From assembly GCF_022662195.1 (NCBI RefSeq), contig NZ_JAKMCS010000008.1, positions 124,001 to 188,000 on the forward strand: a stretch of DNA of 64,000 nucleotides. The letters are read 5' to 3'. Below are positions 19,801-28,556 of the stretch, piece after piece (position 1 is the stretch's first letter; every line of letters starts with the position of its first letter). The notes under the pieces are model-generated. The model did not search any database, had not been told where the DNA came from, and saw only the letters and a list, made by a program, of their open reading frames with translations. The translations under genes and the position numbers were made by a program. Source of the DNA: Aestuariivivens insulae (GTDB lineage Bacteria > Bacteroidota > Bacteroidia > Flavobacteriales > Flavobacteriaceae).

Positions 19801-21734
19801 AATATAGGTGCATTACTGGGAATATTAATACCATCTAACAATAGGTTAGGGAAAATACGTAGGGGCGTTATGCTAAAACAGCCTGTAGTGTCATTTTCAA
19901 CCCGCACATAAATGATTTCCTCATATTGGGACGCATTGGTATAATTGGTGGGGTCGGTAATTGGGTCTTGGTCATCTTGGGCGTCTTGGTATGTGGTATG
20001 GAATGTTGGTGTAAGCCCAGTAGAGGGCGTAGGCAAAATATTAGTTAGTACATCCTCAAGATTAAAAGGGTGGTAACCGTCGTATTGTTTATCGCAGCCA
20101 TCCAAATATTGGGTTGTTGGGTTGGTATTGGGCGGTGGTAATTGGTTAAGGGTTAAGATAGCCGTGCCATGGCAGCCAGTCACCGAATTATAAACTCTTA
20201 CATGGAGTGTCACATTGGGTGTATTCATAAAGTATGGAGAACTCACGATTCCATAATTACCTTCAGCGCCATTATTACTGCTGTGGTATGATACTGCTTC
20301 ATCGGTAGAATTGGAAAACAGATTATCGAAGTCTGTTAAATTAACCAGTGTTTCACCATTGGGATTGTTATCGTTGTCACAAATAGCTTCACTTTGGTCT
20401 ATAGGTGCAGGTTTTGGGTTAACGGTAATGTTAAATTCACCTAGATAAACACAGCCAGAGCTAGTGTCTTCTGCCCGAACATATATGGTTTGGGAAGCTC
20501 CAGCATTTACTTGTGTAGTGCTAATAGTAGCATTGGTATTATTATTACGTTCGGTAACATCATCATAATAGCGTATGCTGAGTGAGGCTGGAGGCGGTTG
20601 TATGGCATTCCAAACCTGGTTGTTATGATCTGTAAGCGTAAATGTTTCACTGCCACTTCCATCATCACATAATCTGGCATTTGGAATGCTTATGGGGATT
20701 TCGGTATCAATGGTTACATTAATTTCATCTTCTAGAATACATGATATGCCAGGGGCACTTACCTCTACACGATACAATCCGGTTTGGCTGGCGTTGTAAA
20801 TGGCATTATTAGCTCCCGTAATAACACCTCCATCTCTGTACCAAGTATATTGTGCATTACTATTGTTGATATCTGCATTAAGCGTAACACTTGGGGCACA
20901 AGTGCCTATATCGTTACCAAGTTCTAAAGTATTGATGGCTTCAGCATTTATAAATACTGCAGAATCCGAATGGGAATCTATATGATCTGCTACGATAAGT
21001 TTTACATGATAGGTTATACCAGGCTGAAAATTAGCTGTGGCCGAAAGCAATGTGGTGCGTCCATTGTAATTGGTGTCCGAAGGATTGCCTTGTTGAAAAT
21101 AATTGGAGTTTGTGGCGTTACATTCAATATTGCCACCAGGGGTATAGATATCGTTATGGATGTTATTTACGACAGTGGCCTGACCATTAACTAAAGCCAG
21201 ATTTTGATAGGGGGTTGTCGTGTTTGCCTCACGATATAGCATGACAAACCCGTCTGAGGAAGAACACGGGAACGTTTCCCTATATTCTTCTGAAGCAAAA
21301 ATATAATTGAAAACCACTTGGCCGGATATGGTCGTAATATCAAACTCTATTGAAGTGGCATTAAAGGTATTGTTTACACCTAGTGCTGTTTCAAAATCTG
21401 GATCTGTTCCCCAACCATTGGTGCCTTCATCTAAATTGGTATTATTAACCGTGTTGCCTCCAGAAGCTGCATCACCAGAAGATAAAACCATACCATTTTC
21501 TAACGGAAAATTAGAGCTACCCCGCTGAAAAGCACCATAGCTACTAAGTCCGTCTGCTGTTCCATTTACGGATGAACTTATGTTTGAAATTTCTACACAG
21601 CCGTTTACAAGATTGTTTTGGACGAGGTCTTGTAACGAAACATTATTGTCAATAGTAACTTGTTGAGCTAGAAGAGATTTAACGCTAAAGAGCAGCAGCA
21701 TTAAAAGAAAATAGGCCTGTAGGTTCTTTTTCAC
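16824..21734 (-). CDS. Giant T9SS type B surface protein D with choice-of-anchor L head
   Basis: 1636 residues. The signal peptide ends SLLAQ (residue 24). Residues about 45-265 match the choice-of-anchor L domain: an N-terminal head with LENGMVLSSGDA, FNYIFASEEY and DGFVMLYRE, which is widespread in secreted proteins that use several anchoring routes. An Ig-like segment is followed by eleven degenerate modules of about 90 residues starting CDD, CDN, CNDG or similar, an Ig-like domain, and a type B sorting domain (FVTPNNDGAFDTWHI ... GWDGTFNGQPMP ... GHFALKR). Its tail is clearly diverged from the A/B/C and E/F tails, so it has not taken part in the recent exchanges. It has 307 bp before it and 124 bp after it. 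Probably a long filamentous adhesin; ligand unknown. Confidence 0.91.
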   Translation of the reverse strand: MKKNLQAYFLLMLLLFSVKSLLAQQVTIDNNVSLQDLVQNNLVNGCVEISNISSSVNGTADGLSSYGAFQRGSSNFPLENGMVLSSGDAASGGNTVNNTNLDEGTNGWGTDPDFETALGVNNTFNATSIEFDITTISGQVVFNYIFASEEYRETFPCSSSDGFVMLYREANTTTPYQNLALVNGQATVVNNIHNDIYTPGGNIECNATNSNYFQQGNPSDTNYNGRTTLLSATANFQPGITYHVKLIVADHIDSHSDSAVFINAEAINTLELGNDIGTCAPSVTLNADINNSNAQYTWYRDGGVITGANNAIYNASQTGLYRVEVSAPGISCILEDEINVTIDTEIPISIPNARLCDDGSGSETFTLTDHNNQVWNAIQPPPASLSIRYYDDVTERNNNTNATISTTQVNAGASQTIYVRAEDTSSGCVYLGEFNITVNPKPAPIDQSEAICDNDNNPNGETLVNLTDFDNLFSNSTDEAVSYHSSNNGAEGNYGIVSSPYFMNTPNVTLHVRVYNSVTGCHGTAILTLNQLPPPNTNPTTQYLDGCDKQYDGYHPFNLEDVLTNILPTPSTGLTPTFHTTYQDAQDDQDPITDPTNYTNASQYEEIIYVRVENDTTGCFSITPLRIFPNLLLDGINIPSNAPILYCDNNEDGEEEIFINSLSNYITSTVQEIATEISIKFYTDSSRSNASELPAGSSFMLTGLTTLYLTLERNGCTEETEIELDINPFTVTDPQDTTYCDTNSDGVTSIDLYTLDSHVTNGNTGISVRYFQSETYANDGTNQIYTLNNVSGTQTLYVQLVNNSDIRCFKVRSFNLEIIPAPDVNQVPIQYLCNDGTSSSTTVDLNDYIDDIINGNPADFSISFYDVDPRDPNNTATPLSNSNLSTYDTAIRNQLVFAEVTDNTGTTTCPAYTSIRFIVSQKPVPATVSQLPICTNTNTAPTYRFVDFDPTILNGNNQNEVLYFKNDGTPLVDATPIYKYSYYSPVDGETIQFVVRHISNVECNTLGSFTVTISFYPEYNQNFTRNLVPECRNGDYEHEFDLIPIRQDIESGAPNPLSVRFWETFNEADNASTPDLGDQFFSAERQGVFYARIENANDSRCPIIETISYEIYPTPLIDAASIAPSCALDSNSTTAIFDLSTASINVPNVRQGFDIRLEYNFYEGMDSNNKGIAPIASSDINNYSSSAKTIYVEAIAVSNNSNNELCRSNEVFPLQLQVNIPPSVFSFAPYPFCETDTNSVDLSEVDTHLVSSAINSAIVYYDSNNTEITNKQFNYNVLGSYTITAAITDNDIGCTSYADFEIVIYPNPIANIITNPTECNDDYEPGLEFQLEDYDDAIRGSQDPAIYSVTYYDDIDKANTGYADDQLDKTAYEAYNGQTIYARLENENTNCYSTTQFQTIINPLPVVPLDDVIPLCHNDLPAILNADTGNPTDTYEWWDGRTTSAISVDLTDLGDHWVTVTTDLGCSYKKEFTLIESEQATLEATATADFTDPNTITVTVSGLGDYQFALDGGTPQDSNIFNNVSLGPHIVTIIDLNGCEPIYTDVFVIDIPKFVTPNNDGAFDTWHIVGIDRLPGTQVYIYNRHGKLIKMLPYTAIGWDGTFNGQPMPADDYWFSADIIHNGEAFNIRGHFALKR

Positions 21735-21858
21735 TTTGTTTTATTTGGGCAAAAACAACTAAATGATTTGGTTTTCTAAGGCGAAAAGTAGTTTTTTTAT
21801 AGATAAAACGCAAAGAAAATCAGATTAAAAGTATTTTTTAAAGGTTTTTGTGTGTCTA

Positions 21859-24333
21859 TTACCTCTTTAGCGTAAAATGATTTTTAAAAATGCGTCCATC
21901 CTGTAGGGTAACGGCAAACCAATAATCGTCGGTAGGCATTACCTTGCCATTAAAGGAGCCGTCCCAACCTTCGCCCAAAGGATCCAGTTCCTTGATAAGT
22001 TTTCCTAAGCGGTCAAATATCAAGATTTTGGAATTGGGCTGGAACATACCGGATATACCATAGATTTGCCAAGTATCGTGCACCCCATCGTTGTTGGGTG
22101 TAAAAAACTTGGGAAAACCTATAACGGAAACCTGCTGGTGAACCGTTCCGCAATTGTTTTTGATGTCCCTAACGTTTACGGTATAGATGCCAGGAAACAC
22201 ATTTTCAAAACGGTCGCTGTCTTGGTAATCCCTATAGATGGTTTGGTTGTATTGGTCGTAAAGCGCATATTGATAGGTGCCTTCACCCGAGACAAAAACG
22301 GTAACGGTATTGTTTGTAGAGGCGTCCTTAACTTCAAAAGGGTGGGCATTGAAGGTGGCAATGTTTGAGGGCTCAACGGTAATGGTCCTGTCCTTGGAGC
22401 ATCCATTGGCATTGGTTACGGTTACGCTATAGGTACCAAGGTCGTTGATCTGGATCTCGTAGGTGTCCTCGCCAGTAGACCATTTATAAGTATAGTTACT
22501 TGGTGAATCGTTCCATACAGCTGCATTTAAAGTTGTTTTTTGAGGGTAGGTGTTAAGGCAATAATAGGTGAGCGCCTCGGTCTCGATGTCTGGTAGCCTG
22601 TTTACCGTTAACAGGACTTCGCTAATACCATAGCATGCATTGTCATTTTCGGCACGGGCATAAATGGTCTGTGAATAGGGGGTGGTGTTGGTATAGGACA
22701 TCTCCAATACATTTTGTTCCAGAAGGGCATCGTCAAGTGTTCCGAAGAAAGTAATATTAAGATTGTTAGGCAATCCCAGAGTTAGATTATTTATGGCATC
22801 GTTTAAATTAAAAGTATGGTACCCATCTTCAATACCGTCGTCATCACATTCGTAAAGTGCCGTATTGCCAATATCTGTGATGCTAACTTCCAGTACTAAT
22901 TTGGTGGTAGAGAAACATTCAGTATCATCATTAACCACCGCTACATAGATTGTTTGTGGGTTTTCGGTGTTGTTGAAACCAATTGGAGGTAGAGCATTAC
23001 TGGTGTTATTTGAGGCAGCATCGTTGCTATCCAAATAAAAGAAAGTTGTATGGTTAGGCAAATTGCCAACTAGGTCGTCGTGTGCTTCACTAAGGTTAAA
23101 AGTAGTGAATCCATCCTTTAGGCCATCTTCATCACACTGCAACAAACTAGCGTTAAAAGCTTCGGGGTTAAGATGAACTATTAAATTTAAAGGTGTTATG
23201 CTTTTGCAATCTGGATTTAAGACATCTTCAATCCTAACAAATAGTTGCTGGTTAAATGGGGTTGAATTATAGTACATGTTAGGGAGTGGTGTGCCTCTTG
23301 ATTCTGCTTCAGCTTTTGAAAAATAATAGAATACATTGAAGTTTGATGGATCTTGACCATTTAATAGTTCTGGAGTTTTAGAATCGAGATTGAATACCAC
23401 TTGACCGTTAGTATCATTGCCATCATCTAAATTATCACAAAGTTCATAATCGGTAGGTGGTGTATAACTTGGGCCGAGGTTTACGTTTAGGGTGAAATCC
23501 GTTAGCTCAAAACAACCTGTTTTTGTATTTGTAATACGGGCATATATGGTTTGTGGATTTTTATTGTTTATATAAGGTGATTTGAGTTTATTGATTCCAA
23601 TATTGGCATCACTAGCCGATTCATAATAAGTCACAGCTATATCGGTTTGCGACCCTTTAATGGTACTTGTATTCTCTTCTAAATTAAATTCTGTAAAGCC
23701 ATCATTAAAAGGCAGGGTAACATCGCAACTTTCTAAATTTAATGGTGTACCAGCATTAATGGATTCATCGGTAGGTGCTTCTGAAAACTCAGCTGTGCCA
23801 GTCCATTCAAGGCTAAATGGACTGTTGCCTATAGGCCTGTCAATAACTATAAAATAGGTGTCACCAGCTTGTACATCCAACCATTTTACAAAGCTATTTC
23901 CGTCTGCGCCAGGGCCTTCAGATATATCGGTAGAAGCACTATTCATTCCTGTTAAGTTATTGCCTTGCCCAGCAGCTTGAGGGTTTGTTGTAGAACATCG
24001 TATGGCTTGCCCTAAATTACCGCAAGTGGCATTGGGGCCAAAAACAAAGAAATCATAATCTTCAGAGATTGCTGTGCTATTTGGGGTAAGCGTAAACCCC
24101 AAGGTACCACTGGTAACTAATGTAACTTTTAGCCAAACACTATTGTTCTCCTGACTTGAACAGGTGTTTGAACCACTTAATTCTTGAGTGCCTACACCGC
24201 TTACATCGAGATTTATATTTGAATTACCACAGGCAATTACTGCATTTGTACAGTCTGTTGGAAGTTGTGCATTGATAGATTTGGGGATTGCTAAGAATGC
24301 TATTAAGAATAAAAATTCGTGAAAATACTTCAA
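21859..24333 (-). CDS. T9SS type B secreted protein E with PPC-like head
   Basis: 824 residues. The signal peptide ends SINAQ (residue 23). Residues about 24-190 (CTNAVIACGNSNINLDVSG ... NNSVWLKVTL ... YDFFVFGP ... WLDVQAGDTYFIVIDRP) are the pre-peptidase C-terminal-like beta domain often placed at the N-terminus of flavobacterial T9SS proteins. Four Cys modules follow (CDV, CDN, CDE, CDD), then an Ig-like domain (YKWSTGEDTYEIQ) and a type B sorting domain ending NHFTLKR. The start codon lies 3 bp after the gene F stop, so E and F are almost certainly cotranscribed with F first. From the fourth module to the end the DNA is nearly the same as in F. Confidence 0.91.
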   Translation of the reverse strand: MKYFHEFLFLIAFLAIPKSINAQLPTDCTNAVIACGNSNINLDVSGVGTQELSGSNTCSSQENNSVWLKVTLVTSGTLGFTLTPNSTAISEDYDFFVFGPNATCGNLGQAIRCSTTNPQAAGQGNNLTGMNSASTDISEGPGADGNSFVKWLDVQAGDTYFIVIDRPIGNSPFSLEWTGTAEFSEAPTDESINAGTPLNLESCDVTLPFNDGFTEFNLEENTSTIKGSQTDIAVTYYESASDANIGINKLKSPYINNKNPQTIYARITNTKTGCFELTDFTLNVNLGPSYTPPTDYELCDNLDDGNDTNGQVVFNLDSKTPELLNGQDPSNFNVFYYFSKAEAESRGTPLPNMYYNSTPFNQQLFVRIEDVLNPDCKSITPLNLIVHLNPEAFNASLLQCDEDGLKDGFTTFNLSEAHDDLVGNLPNHTTFFYLDSNDAASNNTSNALPPIGFNNTENPQTIYVAVVNDDTECFSTTKLVLEVSITDIGNTALYECDDDGIEDGYHTFNLNDAINNLTLGLPNNLNITFFGTLDDALLEQNVLEMSYTNTTPYSQTIYARAENDNACYGISEVLLTVNRLPDIETEALTYYCLNTYPQKTTLNAAVWNDSPSNYTYKWSTGEDTYEIQINDLGTYSVTVTNANGCSKDRTITVEPSNIATFNAHPFEVKDASTNNTVTVFVSGEGTYQYALYDQYNQTIYRDYQDSDRFENVFPGIYTVNVRDIKNNCGTVHQQVSVIGFPKFFTPNNDGVHDTWQIYGISGMFQPNSKILIFDRLGKLIKELDPLGEGWDGSFNGKVMPTDDYWFAVTLQDGRIFKNHFTLKR
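21865..22733. repeat. 0.87-kb near-identical tail block, copy in gene E
   Basis: Indel-free match to 24343-25211 in gene F (offset 2478). It runs from the stop region to the DALLEQNVLEMSYTN segment. Only scattered substitutions are seen. Confidence 0.9.
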
Positions 24334-24336
24334 TAG

Positions 24337-27300
24337 TTATCTTTTTAATGTAAAATGATTTTTAAAAATACGTCCATCCTGTAGGGTCACTGCAAACCAA
24401 TAATCGTCGGTTGGCATCATGTTGCCTTTAAAGGAACCGTCCCAACCTTCGCCCAAAGGATCCAGTTCCTTGATAAGTTTTCCTAAGCGGTCAAATATCA
24501 AGATTTTGGAATTGGGCTGGAACATACCGGATATACCATAGATTTGCCAAGTATCGTGTACACCATCGTTGTTGGGTGTAAAGAACTTGGGAAAGCCTAT
24601 AACGGAAACTTGTTGTTGTACCGTTCCGCAATTGTTTTTGATGTCCCTAACGTTTACGGTATAGATGCCGGGGAACACATTTTCAAAACGGTCGCTGTCT
24701 TGGTAATCCCTATAGATGGTTTGGTTATATTGGTCGTATAGGGCATATTGATAGATGCCTTCACCCGAGACAAAAACGGTAACGGTATTGTTTGTAGAGG
24801 CATCCTTAACTTCAAAAGGGGTGGCATTGAAGGTGGCAATGTTTGAGGGTTCAACGGTAATGGTCCTGTCCTTGGAGCATCCATTGGCATTGGTTACGGT
24901 TACGCTATAGGTACCAAGGTCGTTGATCTGGATCTCATAGGTGTCCTCGCCAGTAGACCATTTATAAGTATAGTTACTTGGTGAATCGTTCCATACAGCA
25001 GCATTTAAAGTTATTTTTTGAGGATAAGTGTTTAGGCAATAATAGGTGAGCGCCTCGGTCTCAATATTGGGGAGTTTGTTTACCGTTAACAGGACTTTAC
25101 TAATACCATAGCATGCATTGTTATTTTCGGCTCTGGCATAAATGGTCTGTGAATAGGGGGTGGTGTTGGTATAGGACATCTCCAAAACATTTTGTTCCAG
25201 GAGGGCGTCGTTATAAGTTTCGTAAAAGGTAATGGGATAGGTAAAGCCATTAAGGGCTTGCATGTCTGCTTCTATATCGGTTAAATTGAATTCGTTTATC
25301 CCATCTTCAGAGCCAACTTCATCACAAAGCGCAGGTGCAACATAATCATCCATTCGAGTTGTAGAAACTTCCAAAATAAGTTCTGCAACTTCAAAGCATA
25401 GTGTAGTGTTATTAACTACTTGAACATAAATTGATTGAGGGTTATTTGTGTTTTGGAAATTAATTGGGTTCTGAATTTCATTGGTACCATTTTCGGCATC
25501 TTTAATATTTGTATAAAACCAAACAGACCTATTGGGAAGTTGGTTAGTCAACTCCCCTTTTGCTTCAAATAAATTGAAAATTGTACGACCGTCTACAACG
25601 CCATCTTCATCACATTGTATAAGTGTCGTATTTGAAAAAGCGGGGAGCGGATCCACAATTAAGTGAATAGGATCTGAAATCGAATAACAGTCCGTATGCA
25701 GTTTATTTTCTATTCTAGCATAAATGGTTTCATCGAAAGCGGTTTGGTTGGTGTAAGCATAGTTTAATACTCCTGTTCTGTTTTGTGCATCGCTTGTGGT
25801 TTTATGATAGGTAATGGTATAATCTGAACTATTCTGGGGGCCTAGGATGTCAGCATCTATTTGATGTAAATCGATATCGGTCAATCCATTGGAAGTATCT
25901 GGGTCTGTTGGTGTTTCATTGTCGCATGCCTTTAAATCCTTAATCGCGCTTATGATAGGTGTTTTATACACCTGAACCGTAAAGGATATGGATGTATCGA
26001 AGCAAGTATTGTTCTCAAACAGGCCAACTCTTGTGAATATGGTTTGAGGGGTGCTTGTCGCATTGAATAGATTTTTTATTTCATTCTGATTTAAATCGGC
26101 ATCTTGTTGTGATCTAAAATATTTAACCTCATAAACAGTGGGGTCTTGAGATCCTAAAATTTCTGAATTTATTGTGGTTAGGTCAAAGGCATAAGTGTCA
26201 TCATTGTCATCATCACAAATTAATGCATCGTTGGGCTGGTTAGCTATGGGAGGGTCAAAATAACTTACAAGGGCTTCGCCCTCTAAAGCGTTACAATCCC
26301 CATCGATAGTTTCAACTACAACTTTGTATTCTCCTGGTTGGGAAATAATTAACTCAAAATTGTTATCGGGTAAAATTGTCCCATCCTTGGTCCAGGTATA
26401 GGTAGCTCCTGGGATATCATCGGCTTTTAGTGTGTAATTTTCTCCAATACAAAGTGGTAAAAACGTAATATTAATTGTCTTTTGTGTAATGTTTATTTTT
26501 TCAGCAAAAAAGGATGCTATAAAAGGAGGTAGGCCTTGTCTGGAAGTCCTACTTAGCGCAACGGCATTATGTCTATAATCACAGGTTGCACCTCTAGCGT
26601 TTGGATTATTAATTACCGAAAGGTAAGGAGAACCGAGCCCATAGGTTGCACTCATGGATCGGTATATTTTGCCGTTAGGGCCTAATTGTAGTGCACCACG
26701 ATACATTTGCCTGTGGTCTATAACGGTTTCGCTAGCATTAATATTTGGAGCTGTTAAATCGTATTGCAACAACGAACCATATTGGCTGGAAGGATTGTTG
26801 AATTCATCCCTAGGTGTTTCATAATAGGCCGTTACATATAGAAGCTCATTGCTTTGTGAAAATTCAACGCCGTAAGGAACTTGAGGCTTTCCACCAGGAT
26901 TGAAATTAATAGTTAACGCTGTTGGATTGTTAACCGTGCCAGTTGCAGTATCAAAATCGAAAATATATAACCCAGAAGATGCGTTGGCACAAGCCAGTTT
27001 GGTACCATCTGGTGATAATTTAAGATATCCTCTATAATCGCTTATAGGTACATTTACTTGAGATTTTACTGGAGAAGTGCTTACACCGGTGCTTGATATC
27101 TCATAAGCATAGAATGTGTTAAAAATAGGGTTTTCTTCTGAAGCTCCTGTTGAAGAAGCCAAGGTAATTACCCATATAGACTTGGTATCACAGTCTTTTA
27201 ATACGGCACTTATTTTTTCTGAACTGTCCTGAAGTAAATTGTAATTTTTTGAAGTACCCAATACGTCACCCAAACCACCATTTAAGCTCATGTCTACCGT

Positions 27301-27696
27301 AGAAAAGTTAAACCCTCTGTCGGGATCATTTTGTCCGTTACTTGTATCTACAGTGAAAATATAATATATGTTGGGGTCATTGGGTTTGGGAACTACTATA
27401 GCCGATTGTGAACTTGACGGATCACCATAAAGACCATAGCCATTTGGCATGGGATTATGCAGTTTATTCCAAACGGTAATACCATCTGTATAAAATAATA
27501 AGTTACCATTGCTATCTGAAATGGTTGCGCAACCTTCGATAGTGTTTAAGCGCCCATTGTTAAGGTTTGTGGTAGAGCCATCTGGATTAAAACGTATGCC
27601 TGCATTTGAACCAAAGTACCAATTAGAAGCTTCATCCTGTGAAAAAGAATAGTAGCCAAATAGGCATATTGTTAATAATATCGCAATATTTTTCAT
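24337..27696 (-). CDS. T9SS type B secreted protein F with beta-propeller-like head
   Basis: 1119 residues. The signal peptide ends YSFSQ (residue 20). The head (about 21-400) begins NWYFGSNAGIRFNPDGS and has repeated SDSNGNLLFYTDG, LKLSPDGTKLACAN and GPNGKIYRSMS blades, typical of WD40-like or SMP-30-like beta-propellers seen in T9SS cargo. An Ig-like domain follows (YTWTKDGTILPDNN), then four Cys modules, another Ig-like domain and the type B sorting domain ending NHFTLKR. A minus-strand TATATTTG (27715-27722) lies 19 bp upstream of the start and is a plausible -7 element for an F-E transcript, directly after the ABC permease gene. Confidence 0.91.
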   Translation of the reverse strand: MKNIAILLTICLFGYYSFSQDEASNWYFGSNAGIRFNPDGSTTNLNNGRLNTIEGCATISDSNGNLLFYTDGITVWNKLHNPMPNGYGLYGDPSSSQSAIVVPKPNDPNIYYIFTVDTSNGQNDPDRGFNFSTVDMSLNGGLGDVLGTSKNYNLLQDSSEKISAVLKDCDTKSIWVITLASSTGASEENPIFNTFYAYEISSTGVSTSPVKSQVNVPISDYRGYLKLSPDGTKLACANASSGLYIFDFDTATGTVNNPTALTINFNPGGKPQVPYGVEFSQSNELLYVTAYYETPRDEFNNPSSQYGSLLQYDLTAPNINASETVIDHRQMYRGALQLGPNGKIYRSMSATYGLGSPYLSVINNPNARGATCDYRHNAVALSRTSRQGLPPFIASFFAEKINITQKTINITFLPLCIGENYTLKADDIPGATYTWTKDGTILPDNNFELIISQPGEYKVVVETIDGDCNALEGEALVSYFDPPIANQPNDALICDDDNDDTYAFDLTTINSEILGSQDPTVYEVKYFRSQQDADLNQNEIKNLFNATSTPQTIFTRVGLFENNTCFDTSISFTVQVYKTPIISAIKDLKACDNETPTDPDTSNGLTDIDLHQIDADILGPQNSSDYTITYHKTTSDAQNRTGVLNYAYTNQTAFDETIYARIENKLHTDCYSISDPIHLIVDPLPAFSNTTLIQCDEDGVVDGRTIFNLFEAKGELTNQLPNRSVWFYTNIKDAENGTNEIQNPINFQNTNNPQSIYVQVVNNTTLCFEVAELILEVSTTRMDDYVAPALCDEVGSEDGINEFNLTDIEADMQALNGFTYPITFYETYNDALLEQNVLEMSYTNTTPYSQTIYARAENNNACYGISKVLLTVNKLPNIETEALTYYCLNTYPQKITLNAAVWNDSPSNYTYKWSTGEDTYEIQINDLGTYSVTVTNANGCSKDRTITVEPSNIATFNATPFEVKDASTNNTVTVFVSGEGIYQYALYDQYNQTIYRDYQDSDRFENVFPGIYTVNVRDIKNNCGTVQQQVSVIGFPKFFTPNNDGVHDTWQIYGISGMFQPNSKILIFDRLGKLIKELDPLGEGWDGSFKGNMMPTDDYWFAVTLQDGRIFKNHFTLKR
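24343..25211. repeat. 0.87-kb near-identical tail block, copy in gene F
   Basis: Partner of 21865-22733 in gene E. Upstream of this block the two genes keep only family-level similarity. Confidence 0.9.
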
Positions 27697-27714
27697 ATTT
27701 CATGGCAAAGCCAT

Positions 27715-27722
27715 CAAATATA
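27715..27722 (-). promoter_or_regulatory. Possible -7 element for the F-E transcript
   Basis: Minus-strand TATATTTG matches the Bacteroidota TAnnTTTG consensus with a short leader to the gene F start at 27696. No TTTG is found at the expected -33 distance, so support is partial. Confidence 0.35.
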
Positions 27723-28547
27723 TCATAAATCTCGCTTTTTTAATAATCTATACGATAAAAAGACAAATAGCGTTGTCCACCCAAGTACAATAGCAATTTC
27801 ATACCAATGTACAGCGTAGTCGTACGCTAAATCGGCCTTGTCTGGAAACTTAGACATAGCTATTCGTTGAAAGGGTTGGTCTATTAGCTTGTACATGGAT
27901 TTTAAAGGAAAGACATTCTGGATTTTTTCAGCTATATCCGAATCCATTTTCCAACTCATTAGTCCAAAAGCTATCCATTCTAAAATATAAAGAATGAATA
28001 AAAACGCCAATGCAAAGGCAGACCGTTTAATGAGCATTCCAAAAAACAAACATAAGCTAAAGAACCCCACTAATTTTATAAAATAAGCTAGTAAAAAGTT
28101 GGTTTCCTGCATGATGATACCAAACTCATTATAACTAGAATAATATAAGCCGATACACAGAGAAATTAAGCCAATTAAAACGGTTGAGACCAATGAAAAG
28201 AAAACGATGGTATAAAATTTAGAAAGTATAAATTCCTTTTTGCTCAAGCCATCAATTAGGTTTTGTTTTATGGTTTTATTACTGTATTCGTTACCTATCA
28301 TGCTTACAACCACAATAGCAAAAAAGAATTTAAATTGGGAGGCAAAAAACGTAGTTAAATGCCAAATTACGGGGAAATTAAATATGCCCAATTCCCCCAA
28401 TTCCAAAGTAAAGAACCCAAATACATTTATTTTTAATGATGATAGTAATATCACAAAAAACGGCAAAATAAACGATATGAAAATGAGTATTTTACTCGTT
28501 CGGTTTAAAAGCAGTTTTTGTAGTTCTAGGTTTAAAAGTCGTAGCAT
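27723..28547 (-). CDS. ABC-2 type transporter permease
   Basis: 274 residues with about six hydrophobic segments (for example ILIFISFILPFFVILL, FKFFFAIVVVSMIGNEY, FALAFLFILYILEWIAFGLM, IAIVLGWTTLFVFLSY). This is the layout of ABC-2 family permeases of two-component exporters. The SMIGNEYSNKTIKQNLIDGL segment after the second membrane region is typical of this family. The gene starts 9 bp after the stop of the ATPase gene, so the two form an operon and presumably a complex in the inner membrane. Substrate unknown; the nearest relatives are usually annotated as multidrug, bacteriocin or Na+ exporters without proof. Confidence 0.88.
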   Translation of the reverse strand: MLRLLNLELQKLLLNRTSKILIFISFILPFFVILLSSLKINVFGFFTLELGELGIFNFPVIWHLTTFFASQFKFFFAIVVVSMIGNEYSNKTIKQNLIDGLSKKEFILSKFYTIVFFSLVSTVLIGLISLCIGLYYSSYNEFGIIMQETNFLLAYFIKLVGFFSLCLFFGMLIKRSAFALAFLFILYILEWIAFGLMSWKMDSDIAEKIQNVFPLKSMYKLIDQPFQRIAMSKFPDKADLAYDYAVHWYEIAIVLGWTTLFVFLSYRLLKKRDL

Positions 28548-28556
28548 TATGGTGGT

